From contig VBKI01000060.1 of the NCBI GenBank assembly GCA_005879535.1, forward strand, positions 3,747 to 67,746: 64,000 nucleotides of DNA. The letters run 5' to 3'. The DNA comes from Deltaproteobacteria bacterium (lineage in GTDB: Bacteria > Myxococcota > Myxococcia > Myxococcales > 40CM-4-68-19). The position numbers and the translations under genes were made by a program. The stretch's first letter is position 1, and each line of letters opens with the position of its first letter. This document shows positions 9,781-19,211 of this stretch, piece by piece. Under the pieces are notes generated by a model. It searched no databases and had not been told where the DNA came from. It was given only the letters and a program-made list of their open reading frames with translations.

Positions 9781-11739
9781 TTAATACGGAGCCGCGGCTT
9801 CCGCTGACAACTTCGCAGCGAACGCGTCCAGCGGTTGAAAGCCGAGGTCGGCGTCCTTGCCTTCGCCGTGCTTGCGTGGCGAGACGCCCTTTCCCTCCAC
9901 TTCCTTGTCGCCGATCACCAGCGTGTACGGCACCTTCATGAGCTGGGCGTCGCGGATCTTCGCGCCGAGCTTCTCGGACGACTCGTCCAGCTCGACCCGC
10001 AGCCCCCGCAGCTGGAGCTGTGCGTAGACCGCGCGCGCCCAGTCCATGTGGCGGTCGGCCACGGTGATGATCCGCGCCTGCATCGGCGCCAGCCAGACCG
10101 GGAAGTTCCCGGCGAAATGCTCGATGAGGATGCCGATGAACCGCTCGAAGCTACCGTAGATGGCGCGGTGGATCACCACCGGCCGATGCTCCTTGTTGTC
10201 GTCGCCCACGTAGCCGAGCTCGAAGCGGTCGGGAGCGTTGTAGTCGAGCTGGATGGTCCCGAGCTGCCACTCGCGGCCGATGCTGTCCTTGACGTGGAAG
10301 TCGAGCTTGGGGCCATAGAACGCGCCATCGCCCGGATTCTCCACCCAATCGATGCCCGTCTGCTGGACGGCCGCGCGCAAGCTCGCCTCGGCGCGGTCCC
10401 ACAAGTCATCCGCTCCGATCCGCTGCGGCGGACGGGTCCCGAACTTGGCGCGGAACGGCAGCCCGAGCGCGTCGTAGACCTTCTTGATCAGCTCGGTGAG
10501 CCGCTTCACCTCGTCGACGATTTGCGACTCCGTCAGGATCACGTGCGCGTCGTCCTGCTGGAACTGGCGCACGCGCGTCAGTCCCGAGAGCACGCCCGTC
10601 GCTTCGTTCCGGTGCAGCACGTCCTGCGTGTGGTAGCGGATCGGCAGCTCGCGATAGCTGTGCTTCTTCATCTGGTAGAACAGGTAGTGCGAAGGGCAGT
10701 TCATCGGCTTGAGCGAAAAGCTCGCCCGCTCGTCGATGTTCTCTTCCTTCGACTCCGGGTCGAGCACGAGGAACATGTTCTCCCGGTACTTGCCCCAATG
10801 GCCACTGCGCTCCCAGAGCGTCTTGTTGAACATCAGCGGCGTCTTGATCTCCTGGTAGCCGTTGCGCAGGCACAGGCCGCGCATCGCGTCGCTCAGCGCC
10901 TGGAAGAGCAGCGTCCCGCGGTGGGTCCAGAAGACCGCGCCCGGGGCCGCCGGATGGAAAGCGAAGAGATCCAGCTCGCGCCCCAGCTTGCGATGGTCGC
11001 GCTTGCGCGCCTCTTCCTGCTGTTTCAGCCAGGCGTCGAGATCCTTCTTGTCGAAGAACGCCGTCCCGTAGATCCGCTGGAGCTGCGGGTTGCGATGATC
11101 TCCGCGCCAGTATGCGCCGGCGACGTTGAGCAGCTTGATCACGCCGATCTTCCCCGTCGACGGTGCGTGGGGCCCGAGGCAGAAGTCCACCCAGTCGCCG
11201 TGCGAATAGAGGGTCAGCGTCTTCGCGCCCTTGCTGAAGATGTCCTCGACGATCTCCTTCTTGAACGTCTCGCCGAGCCTGTCGAAGAGCTGCAGGGCTT
11301 CTTCGCGCGAGACTTCCTTGCGCACGAAGGGAAGGTCCTTGCGGATCTCCTCGTTGGCCGCCTTCTCGATCTTCTCCAGATCCTCCGGCGTGAACGGCTC
11401 CTTGCGGAAGAAGTCGTAATAGAAGCCCTCTTCCGTGTGCGGGCCGATGGTCACCTGCGTGCCGGGGAAGAGCCGCTGGACGACGCTCGCCACCACGTGC
11501 GCCGCGTCGTGACGGATGAGGTCGAGCCCCTCCTTCTGCTTGCTGGTGATCACCGTCAGCTTGCCGCCGCGGTCCAGCGGACGGGAGAGATCGAGCTCCT
11601 GGTCGTCGAGCTTCGCGAACAGCGCCGCTTTGGCCAGGCCCGCGCCGATCTGCGTCTTCACGAACTCGAAGACGGTGGTGCCTGCGGGCACCTGCTTGCT
11701 AGAGCCGTCGGGCAGCGTGATCTGGACTACGTCGGGCAT
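9781..11739 (-). CDS. thrS: Threonine--tRNA ligase
   Basis: A 652-residue ThrRS of normal length. Domains in order: N-terminal TGS ([21 protein letters not shown]), the editing/SAD domain ([19 protein letters not shown], with its HxxxH-type site), the class II core with the zinc-ligand region [12 protein letters not shown] and motif 2 [15 protein letters not shown], and the anticodon-binding domain ([18 protein letters not shown]). It charges tRNA-Thr and hydrolyses Ser-tRNA-Thr. The ATG at 11737-11739 is chosen as it begins directly at the TGS domain ([12 protein letters not shown]). A hairpin with a short T-run lies just upstream and could serve tRNA-Val termination or thrS attenuation. Confidence 0.98.
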   Translation of the reverse strand: MPDVVQITLPDGSSKQVPAGTTVFEFVKTQIGAGLAKAALFAKLDDQELDLSRPLDRGGKLTVITSKQKEGLDLIRHDAAHVVASVVQRLFPGTQVTIGPHTEEGFYYDFFRKEPFTPEDLEKIEKAANEEIRKDLPFVRKEVSREEALQLFDRLGETFKKEIVEDIFSKGAKTLTLYSHGDWVDFCLGPHAPSTGKIGVIKLLNVAGAYWRGDHRNPQLQRIYGTAFFDKKDLDAWLKQQEEARKRDHRKLGRELDLFAFHPAAPGAVFWTHRGTLLFQALSDAMRGLCLRNGYQEIKTPLMFNKTLWERSGHWGKYRENMFLVLDPESKEENIDERASFSLKPMNCPSHYLFYQMKKHSYRELPIRYHTQDVLHRNEATGVLSGLTRVRQFQQDDAHVILTESQIVDEVKRLTELIKKVYDALGLPFRAKFGTRPPQRIGADDLWDRAEASLRAAVQQTGIDWVENPGDGAFYGPKLDFHVKDSIGREWQLGTIQLDYNAPDRFELGYVGDDNKEHRPVVIHRAIYGSFERFIGILIEHFAGNFPVWLAPMQARIITVADRHMDWARAVYAQLQLRGLRVELDESSEKLGAKIRDAQLMKVPYTLVIGDKEVEGKGVSPRKHGEGKDADLGFQPLDAFAAKLSAEAAAPY

Positions 11740-11753
11740 GCGCCCCTCTATAA

Positions 11754-11780
11754 CGCGAAAGGCCCGACCGCAGCCGGGCC
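11754..11780 (-). terminator. Hairpin between tRNA-Val and thrS
   Basis: GGCCCG and CGGGCC pair around an 8-base loop (11761-11780), followed on the minus strand by TTTCGCG. It sits 14 bases downstream of the tRNA-Val 3' end and 22 bases upstream of the thrS start. The short T-run makes it a modest terminator. Confidence 0.4.
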
Positions 11781-11793
11781 CTTCATCTGGTGC

Positions 11794-11868
11794 TGGTGCG
11801 TCCTGCTGGAATCGAACCAGCGACCCCCACCGTGTCAAGGTGGTGTTCTACCGCTGAACTAAGGACGC
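11794..11868 (-). tRNA. tRNA-Val (anticodon GAC)
   Basis: The minus strand folds as a cloverleaf with acceptor stem GCGTCCT/AGGACGC, D-loop GTTCAGCGGTAGAAC, anticodon arm CCACC-TTGACAC-GGTGG (GAC) and T-arm CTGGTTCGATTCCAG. The 3' CCA is encoded (11794-11796). Confidence 0.95.
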
Positions 11869-11923
11869 GAGCCGGGCTGTGGCGTGTAGCAGCGGCGCTC
11901 GGACGGGTCAAGCAGTTCGCAAG

Positions 11924-12469
11924 CTACGCCGGCTGCGGCGGACGCCGCATCAGGTCGATGAAGATCGCCAGGTACTGGGCCCAGGAGATCACCATGCACT
12001 GCGCGGCGATCATCGCCAGGGCGATCAGCAGCGGGCCCGGATCGACTTCGCGCGCCCCCTGGACCAGCGCGAAGATGCTGGCGGCGGCGAGGAACGCGGT
12101 CCCGTACTTGCCGAAGCGCGTCGGCCGGATCGCATAGGTCCGTCCGCTCCGGGTCAGGATGCCGATCGCGCTCAGGATGCAGAGCTCGCGGAAGACGAGC
12201 AGCCCGAGCAGCCACCGGGGCAGCCGCTGCGACCAGCAGAGAAGGACGAGCGCGGAGAGACCGAGGAGCTTGTCGGCAATGGGGTCGAGGATCGCGCCCA
12301 GGGCGGTGAACTGCTTGAGCAGCCGGGCGGCGATCCCGTCGAGCCAGTCGGTGACCATGGCGCCGATGAACACCGCCAGCGCGGCGCCGAGCCGGCCGTA
12401 GACGAACAGCACGACGAACACGGGGACGGCGACGATGCGCAGGCCGGTGAGGAAATTGGGGACGTTCAC
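11924..12469 (-). CDS. pgsA: CDP-diacylglycerol--glycerol-3-phosphate 3-phosphatidyltransferase
   Basis: A 181-residue integral membrane enzyme of the CDP-alcohol phosphatidyltransferase family. It starts MNVPNFLTGLRI and contains the family signature DWLDGIAARLLKQFTALGAI followed by LDPIADK, which carry the metal- and CDP-binding Asp residues. It makes phosphatidylglycerol-phosphate, the first committed step toward PG and cardiolipin. About five hydrophobic segments are visible. Other CDP-alcohol transferases are possible, but the N-terminus and length are those of PgsA. Its ATG overlaps the stop of the FecR-domain gene behind it (12466-12469). Confidence 0.92.
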   Translation of the reverse strand: MNVPNFLTGLRIVAVPVFVVLFVYGRLGAALAVFIGAMVTDWLDGIAARLLKQFTALGAILDPIADKLLGLSALVLLCWSQRLPRWLLGLLVFRELCILSAIGILTRSGRTYAIRPTRFGKYGTAFLAAASIFALVQGAREVDPGPLLIALAMIAAQCMVISWAQYLAIFIDLMRRPPQPA

Positions 12470-13161
12470 TTCGTCGCGGCGTCGCGCTGCTGGTTCCAGC
12501 GCGCGAAGGCGTCGTCCTTGTCCACGTCAGCCGGGAACTCCTCTGGCTCGCCCGGGGTCCCGTCGGCGGCGATGAAGATCTGCATTTGCTTGCCCACCAG
12601 CTTCTCCCATTGCTCGCGCGTCACCTCCTGCGGCCCCGCCACTTCGCGGCGTTCACCTCCGGGAGATCCCGCTTGCGCCGCGCCCTTTCCCACCGCGACG
12701 GAGCCGTCGTAGACGCGCACCAGCACGCTCTTGTCGTCGTTGGCATCGACCCGGAAGGTGGTCCCGCGCACACCCGCTACGGCGTTCTCCGTCTCGACCT
12801 CGAACTTCTGTTCTCCCTGGAGCACGGAGGTGACCTTCGCCCAGAGCTTGCCAAAGAACAACCTCGCGGTCAGCCTGCGCCGCGCCGCACCAACGGCGAA
12901 GTGCGCTTCCGCGAGCTGGAGCTTCGCTTTGCCGCCGAGCCTCAGCACGGAATTGTCGCTGAAACGGATCTCCAGGCGCGCCTTCTCTTGCGTCTCGATG
13001 GTGTCGCCCTGCCCAACTGCCATCCCCAGGCGGAGCTCGCCCCGGGGACCGCTTCCGCGCGATCTCTGCGCCCTGCCTTCGAGCGCGGAGACCTGCGCAG
13101 TCTTCGGCGCCGCCCCCGCCGCGAGCACGCCGATGAGGCTTGCGACGGCCGCAAGGCTCAT
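12466..13161 (-). CDS. Exported FecR-domain protein
   Basis: A 231-residue protein with a signal peptide (MSLAAVASLIGVLAAGAAP) and a FecR domain over about residues 22-150 (VSALEGRAQRSRG, LRLGMAVGQGDTIETQEKARLEIRFSDNSVLRLGGKAKL, VETENAVAGVRGTTFRVD). FecR-type periplasmic domains act in sensing or bind envelope components; here no sigma factor or TonB receptor is adjacent, so the role is likely structural or unknown. It overlaps pgsA by 4 bases and follows the LPP20-like gene by 10 bases, so the three form one transcription unit. Confidence 0.85.
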   Translation of the reverse strand: MSLAAVASLIGVLAAGAAPKTAQVSALEGRAQRSRGSGPRGELRLGMAVGQGDTIETQEKARLEIRFSDNSVLRLGGKAKLQLAEAHFAVGAARRRLTARLFFGKLWAKVTSVLQGEQKFEVETENAVAGVRGTTFRVDANDDKSVLVRVYDGSVAVGKGAAQAGSPGGERREVAGPQEVTREQWEKLVGKQMQIFIAADGTPGEPEEFPADVDKDDAFARWNQQRDAATK

Positions 13162-13171
13162 CCGCCGGCCT

Positions 13172-14761
13172 TCACGGTCCGAGCTCGAGATCCACGGTAT
13201 TCGCCGTCAGGCCGAGCACGCGCACGGAGAACTTGCCCAGCTTCTTCGTCTCCACCTCCTGCGCGAATTCCTCGGCCGTGCCCAGCATCGTGACGTCGAG
13301 CTCCTGCGTCCCGGCTGCGAAGCTTCGCTGCGAGACGTTGCGCACGCCGCGGACGCGCTGCGAAAGCGCCGCGCGGAAGTCCGATGCGGTCCGGAACGAG
13401 GGCACCTTGCGCACGGTCACGTGCAGGTCGTTCCCGGACGACACGTCCTTGACGAAGCGGGCGGCGATCTTCTTCGTCATGTCCTGCGCGAACGCGCGCG
13501 ACGCCTTCTTGATGGCCTCCTTCCCACAGGAGAGATCATCGAGCTGGGCGGCATTCTGCGTGGTTTCCGCAGTGGAAAGGATATCCCCGTTGTCGGTGTT
13601 CACGGCGCGTCCGGAGATCGTCGCCGAGCAGGATCGCCAGCCGGGGCCGAGGTCGGCCACCTCTCCGCGCGCGATCGCCACCGCCTGTCCGAACAGGATC
13701 ACCTCGGCGCCGGTGAGCGACTTCAGCTTGCGCGCCTGCGCGGCGGTGATCTCCGTCGCAATGCCGCCCACCTGGACGGTCTTCTCCGCCGCGATCTCGG
13801 GATCGATGAGCTGTGCGAAGCCGCCGTTCTTCAGCGCGTCGAGGACCGTCGTCTCCGCGATGCGGAGATCGGTGGAGACGAGCGCGCGCTCGCCGCGCAT
13901 CCACACCGCCCGCGGCGCCACCATGCCGATGTTCTGTTCGGCGATCAGCACCATGGTGCGCGGCATGCCCTTGCGGGCCATCAACAGGCCCATCGCCTCG
14001 AGGTCCTTGTCCAGCTCCGCGGTGCCGATGAAGGCACGGACGGCGACCTGGACGACGGCGCCATCCATGGATTCCTTGACGATCTCGTAACGACGCACGA
14101 ACCCCTGCGCATGCGTGAGGACCCGATCCATCCGGATCTGGAAATCCTTCGTCTCCGTCGTGGAAGAGACGCGCGTGCCCGCCGCCATTTCCACCGCGCG
14201 GCGGAGGGCGTCGTCGGTCGCTTTCTGGCGCGCCGCCGGACGATCGCCGTCGAGGACGGCCGCTTCGCCTTGCGCCACCTGTACGATCGCATCTCCCTGC
14301 ACCTGCGCAGCCGGGACCGTGCCTCCCGACGCCGCCAGCGGCGCCACTCCAGCCGGGACGCGGATGGCGCCTGCCAGCTCCGGCGGCAGCTCGTCGAGCG
14401 GCACTTCGATGTCGAGAGAGACTCCACCGTCGGAGTAGTAGTGCGTCTTGATCGGCTTGACCCCCTTGAGCGTCCCGTCTACCCGGGTCATCAGCGTCGC
14501 GTCATTCTGGAGCATGCCCGCGACAGTCCCGCCGGATTGCACTTCCAAGCCCTTCAGCGACTCGAGCGCATTGCGATAGGCGTCGAGCTTCGCCGCCCGC
14601 TCCGCACCGAGCCGCGCCACTGCAACAGAGGGCGCGTTCAGGTCGGGGGCGCCCTGGCCGTGTCCGAGGAGCACGCGGCGGTTCCAGTCGATTTCCCCTT
14701 TGGTCTGGGCGAGCGTCGGGGCCGCGGCGAGCACGGCAACGAGAGCGAATCGGCGGAGCAC
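13172..14761 (-). CDS. Exported LPP20-like protein (FlgT-like fold), function unknown
   Basis: The GTG at 14759-14761 follows GGGAGG and starts a signal peptide (RRFALVAVLAAAPTLAQ), giving 529 residues. Residues about 30-130 resemble the LPP20/FlgT-type domain (ERAAKLDAYRNALESLKG, TLKGVKPIKTHYYSDGGVSLDIEVPL). A second, similar alpha/beta segment follows (AARQKATDDALRRAVEMAAGTRV), and the C-terminal third (FRAALSQRVRGVRNVSQRSFAAGTQELDV) may be another copy of the fold. These domains are found in outer-membrane and flagellar-basal-body proteins, but no flagellar genes are nearby. The frame is open far upstream, without similarity. A periplasmic or outer-membrane location is inferred. Confidence 0.78.
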   Translation of the reverse strand: MLRRFALVAVLAAAPTLAQTKGEIDWNRRVLLGHGQGAPDLNAPSVAVARLGAERAAKLDAYRNALESLKGLEVQSGGTVAGMLQNDATLMTRVDGTLKGVKPIKTHYYSDGGVSLDIEVPLDELPPELAGAIRVPAGVAPLAASGGTVPAAQVQGDAIVQVAQGEAAVLDGDRPAARQKATDDALRRAVEMAAGTRVSSTTETKDFQIRMDRVLTHAQGFVRRYEIVKESMDGAVVQVAVRAFIGTAELDKDLEAMGLLMARKGMPRTMVLIAEQNIGMVAPRAVWMRGERALVSTDLRIAETTVLDALKNGGFAQLIDPEIAAEKTVQVGGIATEITAAQARKLKSLTGAEVILFGQAVAIARGEVADLGPGWRSCSATISGRAVNTDNGDILSTAETTQNAAQLDDLSCGKEAIKKASRAFAQDMTKKIAARFVKDVSSGNDLHVTVRKVPSFRTASDFRAALSQRVRGVRNVSQRSFAAGTQELDVTMLGTAEEFAQEVETKKLGKFSVRVLGLTANTVDLELGP

Positions 14762-14823
14762 GGCAACCCTCCCGGTCAGGCGTGCGAGTATCCCAAAGAG
14801 ATCCGGAGGCAGCCAGATCTCGG

Positions 14824-16200
14824 TCAGCGGGTCGCCTTGCGCTTCCGCTCGACCAGCGCTTCCACGGTCTGGCCGATCCGTTGGGTGAGAATGAGCATCT
14901 CGCCCATGTCGGTTGGCGCCTGCTTCTTGTGACCGTTGTCGAGATACAGCATGTGCGACACGCGGCCCCGGTGGAGGATGGGGAAGATCAGCGCGCTGAG
15001 CGGGACCTTCTTGCCGAGCGTGGCGAGGAAGCGGATGTTCGCGGGCGTCTTCTGCAGCGGACCCATGTAGTGGCTGCGCGTCTTCACCACCAGCGAGAAG
15101 GCCGACTCCGCGGCGAGCGGCATCGCCACCTGGTGCGCGTTCTCCGTGCCTTCGCCGAGACCATCCCATCCCAGCGCGACGCCGCCTTGCACCTGAAGGA
15201 GCAGCGCCCGGGCGGCCTTGCTCCGCGAGGCGCGCAGGACGATATGCGCGATCGAATCCCGGTCCGACACCCCCGCGAGAGCCTGGAGCGCCTGCTTGAA
15301 GTCGAGCGGGCTTTCCTCACGTGCCGGCGGCGGCGGCGGTTCCGGGACGTCGTCCCAGGCTACTGACGGCAGCGGCGCCTCCTCTGGTTCGACGGCGGCG
15401 GCAGCGAGCTGCATGGGCTCGGTGACGATCGCGTCCGCAGGAAGCTCCGCGAGGATGGCATCCTCCGGCAGCGACTCCAGCTTCTCCTCCTCCGGTTGCG
15501 GCTCCGGAGGCTGGATGTGCGGGAGCACCGGCGCCCTCGAGGACTGTCCACGATGCGAGTACCAGGAGGCGGCGGGCTCCCTCGCCGCGGGCGCCGTGAT
15601 CGGCGGCGCAGGCTGCGGCGGCGTACCCGCCGGCTGCACCATCCGGTTGTAGATCTCGTTGAAGGCGCCCTCGTCGATCAGCTCCGGCGTCGTGTCCGCC
15701 AGCTTCTCCACTTCCTTCGCCTTCCGCTTCAGCCGGCGGCCTTCCTCGGGCACGACGCCGAAGTCGAGCGCGCGCATCTGCCGGATCGCCTGGTAGTGCA
15801 TGCGCAGGAGCTGGAAGACGCGAAACTCGGGGGCGATCACGGGCACGCACGTGCGACCCGTCTTGTAGGAGAGCTGGTCGAGCTCGCTCACCTTGATCTC
15901 GCAGCAGAGCAGCTTCAGCCGACGCTTTTCCACCTTCCAGGGGACGATTTCATGCCGGTCGGCGACGTGCTTCGGGATCGAGCTGACGAGCGACGGATCG
16001 ACCTGCAGCTCGCCCCACGCCACTTCGGCGCCGAGTTGCTTGCCCAGCGCGCGTGCGAGCTGTACTTCTTCCACCAGCCTCAGCTCGAGGAGATTGGTCC
16101 CCAGGCGGCCGCCATAGAGCACCTGCCAATCCAGCGCTTCCTCGAGCCCTTCTGGGGTGAGGTGGCCCTCGCGGATGAGCACCTCGCCGATCTTCGCCAT
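14824..16200 (-). CDS. Stand-alone GspE N-terminal (MshEN) domain protein with C-terminal GAF-like region
   Basis: A 458-residue protein. Residues 1-150 are a GspE/PilB N-terminal domain (MAKIGEVLIREGHLTPEGLEEALDWQ, YGGRLGTNLLELRLV, ALGKQLG), the module that in type II secretion and type IV pilus ATPases docks on partners and can bind cyclic-di-GMP. No ATPase (Walker) region follows. Instead there is a charged linker, a Pro/Glu-rich stretch (about residues 230-330) and a C-terminal domain of ~150 residues (DSIAHIVLRASRSKAARALLLQVQGG, FPILHRGRVSHMLYLDN) that looks like a GAF sensor. The ATG at 16198-16200 is taken because the domain starts there. Such proteins recur in myxobacteria; a regulatory adaptor for secretion or motility is inferred. 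Confidence 0.82.
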   Translation of the reverse strand: MAKIGEVLIREGHLTPEGLEEALDWQVLYGGRLGTNLLELRLVEEVQLARALGKQLGAEVAWGELQVDPSLVSSIPKHVADRHEIVPWKVEKRRLKLLCCEIKVSELDQLSYKTGRTCVPVIAPEFRVFQLLRMHYQAIRQMRALDFGVVPEEGRRLKRKAKEVEKLADTTPELIDEGAFNEIYNRMVQPAGTPPQPAPPITAPAAREPAASWYSHRGQSSRAPVLPHIQPPEPQPEEEKLESLPEDAILAELPADAIVTEPMQLAAAAVEPEEAPLPSVAWDDVPEPPPPPAREESPLDFKQALQALAGVSDRDSIAHIVLRASRSKAARALLLQVQGGVALGWDGLGEGTENAHQVAMPLAAESAFSLVVKTRSHYMGPLQKTPANIRFLATLGKKVPLSALIFPILHRGRVSHMLYLDNGHKKQAPTDMGEMLILTQRIGQTVEALVERKRKATR

Positions 16201-16460
16201 CTGCCCACGCAGGCTAGCACGGACATGGCGCCTGCCCGCAAAGCGAACGTCCCCGGGCAGAAATCCCCGACTCCCGGCGTTGCAAGGGTCATGAGACGCA
16301 CGCTCGCCATCCTCGCCGGCCAGGCCCGCGCCCATCCGGTGCACCAGCGCGCGGTGATGCAACGTGGCGATCGCGCCGGCCTGCCCACCGCAGGAGTGAC
16401 CGGCGCTGGTGCGGGGACGGTCAAGGAAGGGATCGCGGTGCGAGGATGAAGGAGCGCCAG

Positions 16461-16712
16461 ATGATCACCCAGGACGATTGGCGGCTTCAGGGTCAGGATT
16501 GGCTGCGCGAGGAGCTGCTCCGGTACGCGGCATATCGGCCGCCGCGTCCCGGCTCCGAGCACGACCACTGCGAGTTCTGCTGGGTCCCCTTCCGCACACG
16601 CGAGCTCCCGGGCACCGCGCGCGAGGGCTACGTGACCCAGGACCGCCGCTGGATCTGCGAGACCTGCTACGAAGACTTCAAGTTGATGTTCGACTGGGTG
16701 ATCGAGACGTAG
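16461..16712 (+). CDS. Small conserved protein with two CXXC motifs
   Basis: An 83-residue protein. The ATG at 16461 is preferred to one at 16446 because AAGGAG lies 6 bases before it. It contains HCEFCWVPF and WICETCYEDF, two CXXC pairs that could bind one zinc ion, in an otherwise acidic and aromatic protein (EDFKLMFDWVIET). I do not recognise a named family. It ends directly against the recG stop (convergent, no gap). Confidence 0.7.
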   Translation: MITQDDWRLQGQDWLREELLRYAAYRPPRPGSEHDHCEFCWVPFRTRELPGTAREGYVTQDRRWICETCYEDFKLMFDWVIET

Positions 16713-19211
16713 TCAGCCGACGCGCGCGAGCGAGAGCCGCCCGCGCCAGCGGTGCATCAGGTCTCGCACCGCCGCGTTCTCGGGGCTGCGCAGCTCGGGA
16801 TCCTCCTCGACCAGCGCGAACGCCTCCTCCCGCGCCTCCTGCACGATGACCTGATCGCGCGCCAGCTCGGCGACGGCAAAGTCGGGCATGCCGCTCTGCC
16901 GTGTCCCGAGGATGTCGCCCTGGCCACGCAGCTCGAGGTCCTCTTCCGCGATGCGGAAGCCATCCGTCGTCTCTTCCATCACCTGCAGCCGTCTCCGGGC
17001 CTCCGGACCCCACTCCGCTCCCGAAGTGCCCGTGAGCAGCAGGCAATACGACTTCGCGGCTCCCCGTCCAACCCGGCCGCGGAGCTGGTGCAACTGCGAG
17101 AGGCCGAACCGCTCCGCGTGCTCGACCAGCATCACAGTGGCGTTGGGCACATCGACGCCGACCTCGATCACGGTGGTGGCCACCAGGATGCGCGTCTCGC
17201 CATGCCGGAACCGCTCCATCTCCTCATTGCGCTCGGCCGCGCTCTGGCGCCCGTGGACAAGACCGATGGTGACGTCGGGGAAGACGTCCAGCGCGAGGTG
17301 ATCGCGCTCCTTGATCGCCGACTTGACGTCGACGAGCTTCTCGCTGTCTTCGACGAGCGGCAGGACGACATAAGCCTGCCTGCCTGCGCGCAGCTCCCGC
17401 CGGATCACGTCGTACGCCTTCTCGCGCACGGCGTCGCGGTACACCTTGGTCGCGATGGGGGTGCGCCCGGGCGGAAGCTCGTCGAGAACGCTGGTGTCGA
17501 GATCGCCGTACACGGTCAGGGCCAGCGTTCGCGGAATGGGGGTAGCCGTCATCACCAGCACATCGGGCCGATGGCCCTTCGACATGAGCTGCGCGCGGGT
17601 CATGACCCCGAAGCGGTGCTGCTCGTCGATGATCGCGAGGCCCAGCCTGTGAAAGGCAGTGGCCTCTTCCGCGAGCGCGTGCGTGCCCACGACGATCTGC
17701 GCCGTCCCCGAGCGAAGCAGCCGCGCGGCATGGTCACGCTCCCTCTGCGACAGGCTGCCGCTCACCAGCTCGACGTGGACCTGGGCGCCTCGCAGGAGCA
17801 TCCGCAGCGACCGCGCGTGCTGCTCGGCGAGGATCTCGGTCGGGGCCATCAGAGCGGCCTGATACCCGTCCTCGACGGCGATGCGCGCCGCGCAGAGGGC
17901 GACCGCCGTCTTGCCGCTGCCCACGTCCCCCTGGAGCAGCCGGTTCATCGGCTCCGGCTTGCGCATGTCGTCGGCAAGGGCAATGACCGCGCGCTGCTGG
18001 GCGCCGGTCAGCGGCCAGGGCAGCGCGGACACGATGCGGTCGACGGCCTCTGGAAGCGCCCGGAACGAGATTCCCGGCTCGACCTTCACGCCGCGCCGCC
18101 GGAGCGCCAGCCCCAACTGGACGAGGAACAGCTCCTCGAACGCCAGCCTCCGACGCGGCTGGCCCCCGGGAACGCCGCGGGCCAGCTCTTCGGCAAATTT
18201 CTCGGGAAAGTGGGCCTCGCGCAACGCTTCCGGCAGCGTGAGCAGCCGCCGGCGCTTGCGCACCGGTTCCGGGAGCAGGTCCTCGACGAAGCGGACGTAC
18301 TCGTCGACGGCCCGCTTCTCGATGCGCCGGAACGTCCGGGGCGGGATGCCTTCGACGTCGCTGTAGACCGGAACCACGCGCCCGAAGGAATCGTCGTCAC
18401 GGGGGCCCGACGGCTCACCGGACGGACCGAGGAGCTCGACGTCCGGGTGGTGCATCACCTTGCCGCCACCGCGATATCCCTGCCGCACCTCACCGGAGAC
18501 CATCGCCTGCGCCTGGAGCGGAAAGCGCTGCAGGAAGCTGGGCCGGTAATGGAACCAGATGCAGACCAACGTTCCACCTGCCTGGTCGCGGATCAGCACT
18601 TCCAGCCGCCGCCGGCGGCCGCTCGCCTCCTGCGCCTTGACAATCTTCCCGGCGATCACCGACCGCTCGCCGACGGGCGCCTGCGCAACCGTGCGCGGAG
18701 TCCGCCGATCCTCGTAGCGGCGCGGCAGGTTGAGGAGCAGGTCTCCCGTGGTCCGCAGGCCCTTGGCCTCGAGCTTTTCCGCGATGGCGGGGCCCACGCC
18801 GCGGAGCTGGATGACGGGGGTGGAGAGCGGATCCGCGGGGGTCTTCGGCGCCGCGGCAGCTTCTTTGGACATGGGCGCGAGCCTGCCACCCGCCCCTGAC
18901 ATCCCCTGCGCCAGGGCCGCGATCTCGAGCGGGACGGGCAGCAGCGCGCCCAGCTCCCGCACCAGGGCGGCGATCGCCTTCCGCCGCTCCTCCTCCCCCG
19001 CGGCATCGAATCCGCGGACGCTGGCCGCGAGCCGGTCGAGGGGGCCGGCCGAAGCGGCGGTCGCGTAGGCGCGCGCCTGTTCCACGACCCGCGCCACCAG
19101 GTCCTCGAGCCCGTTCAACCGGGAAACCCCGGCGCGGGTGGCGAAGCGCAACGGCTGAAGGAGCGGCGACAGCGCAAGCGAGAGCGCGGGGTCGCCCTGG
19201 CTCACGGTCAC
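16713..19211 (-). CDS. recG: ATP-dependent DNA helicase RecG
   Basis: An 832-residue superfamily 2 helicase that remodels stalled forks and Holliday junctions. After an N-terminal extension of about 130 residues not found in E. coli RecG comes the wedge/OB domain (IQLRGVGPAIAEKLEAKGLRT, LLLNLPRRYEDRR), then the motor: Walker A GDVGSGKTAVA, DEQHRFG, TATPIPRTLALT, and motifs V/VI (ILVATTVIEVGVDVPNA, QLHQLRGRVGRG). The start is the GTG at 19209-19211 that overlaps the greA stop (GTGA), implying coupling to greA. The long N-terminus is seen in other delta/myxobacterial RecG proteins. Confidence 0.97.
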   Translation of the reverse strand: MTVSQGDPALSLALSPLLQPLRFATRAGVSRLNGLEDLVARVVEQARAYATAASAGPLDRLAASVRGFDAAGEEERRKAIAALVRELGALLPVPLEIAALAQGMSGAGGRLAPMSKEAAAAPKTPADPLSTPVIQLRGVGPAIAEKLEAKGLRTTGDLLLNLPRRYEDRRTPRTVAQAPVGERSVIAGKIVKAQEASGRRRRLEVLIRDQAGGTLVCIWFHYRPSFLQRFPLQAQAMVSGEVRQGYRGGGKVMHHPDVELLGPSGEPSGPRDDDSFGRVVPVYSDVEGIPPRTFRRIEKRAVDEYVRFVEDLLPEPVRKRRRLLTLPEALREAHFPEKFAEELARGVPGGQPRRRLAFEELFLVQLGLALRRRGVKVEPGISFRALPEAVDRIVSALPWPLTGAQQRAVIALADDMRKPEPMNRLLQGDVGSGKTAVALCAARIAVEDGYQAALMAPTEILAEQHARSLRMLLRGAQVHVELVSGSLSQRERDHAARLLRSGTAQIVVGTHALAEEATAFHRLGLAIIDEQHRFGVMTRAQLMSKGHRPDVLVMTATPIPRTLALTVYGDLDTSVLDELPPGRTPIATKVYRDAVREKAYDVIRRELRAGRQAYVVLPLVEDSEKLVDVKSAIKERDHLALDVFPDVTIGLVHGRQSAAERNEEMERFRHGETRILVATTVIEVGVDVPNATVMLVEHAERFGLSQLHQLRGRVGRGAAKSYCLLLTGTSGAEWGPEARRRLQVMEETTDGFRIAEEDLELRGQGDILGTRQSGMPDFAVAELARDQVIVQEAREEAFALVEEDPELRSPENAAVRDLMHRWRGRLSLARVG

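Noticed and set aside
16291-16449. 52-codon frame in the gap before the small Cys-motif gene
   Set aside because: No convincing ribosome site and no recognisable content; the 16201-16460 gap otherwise shows nothing clear.
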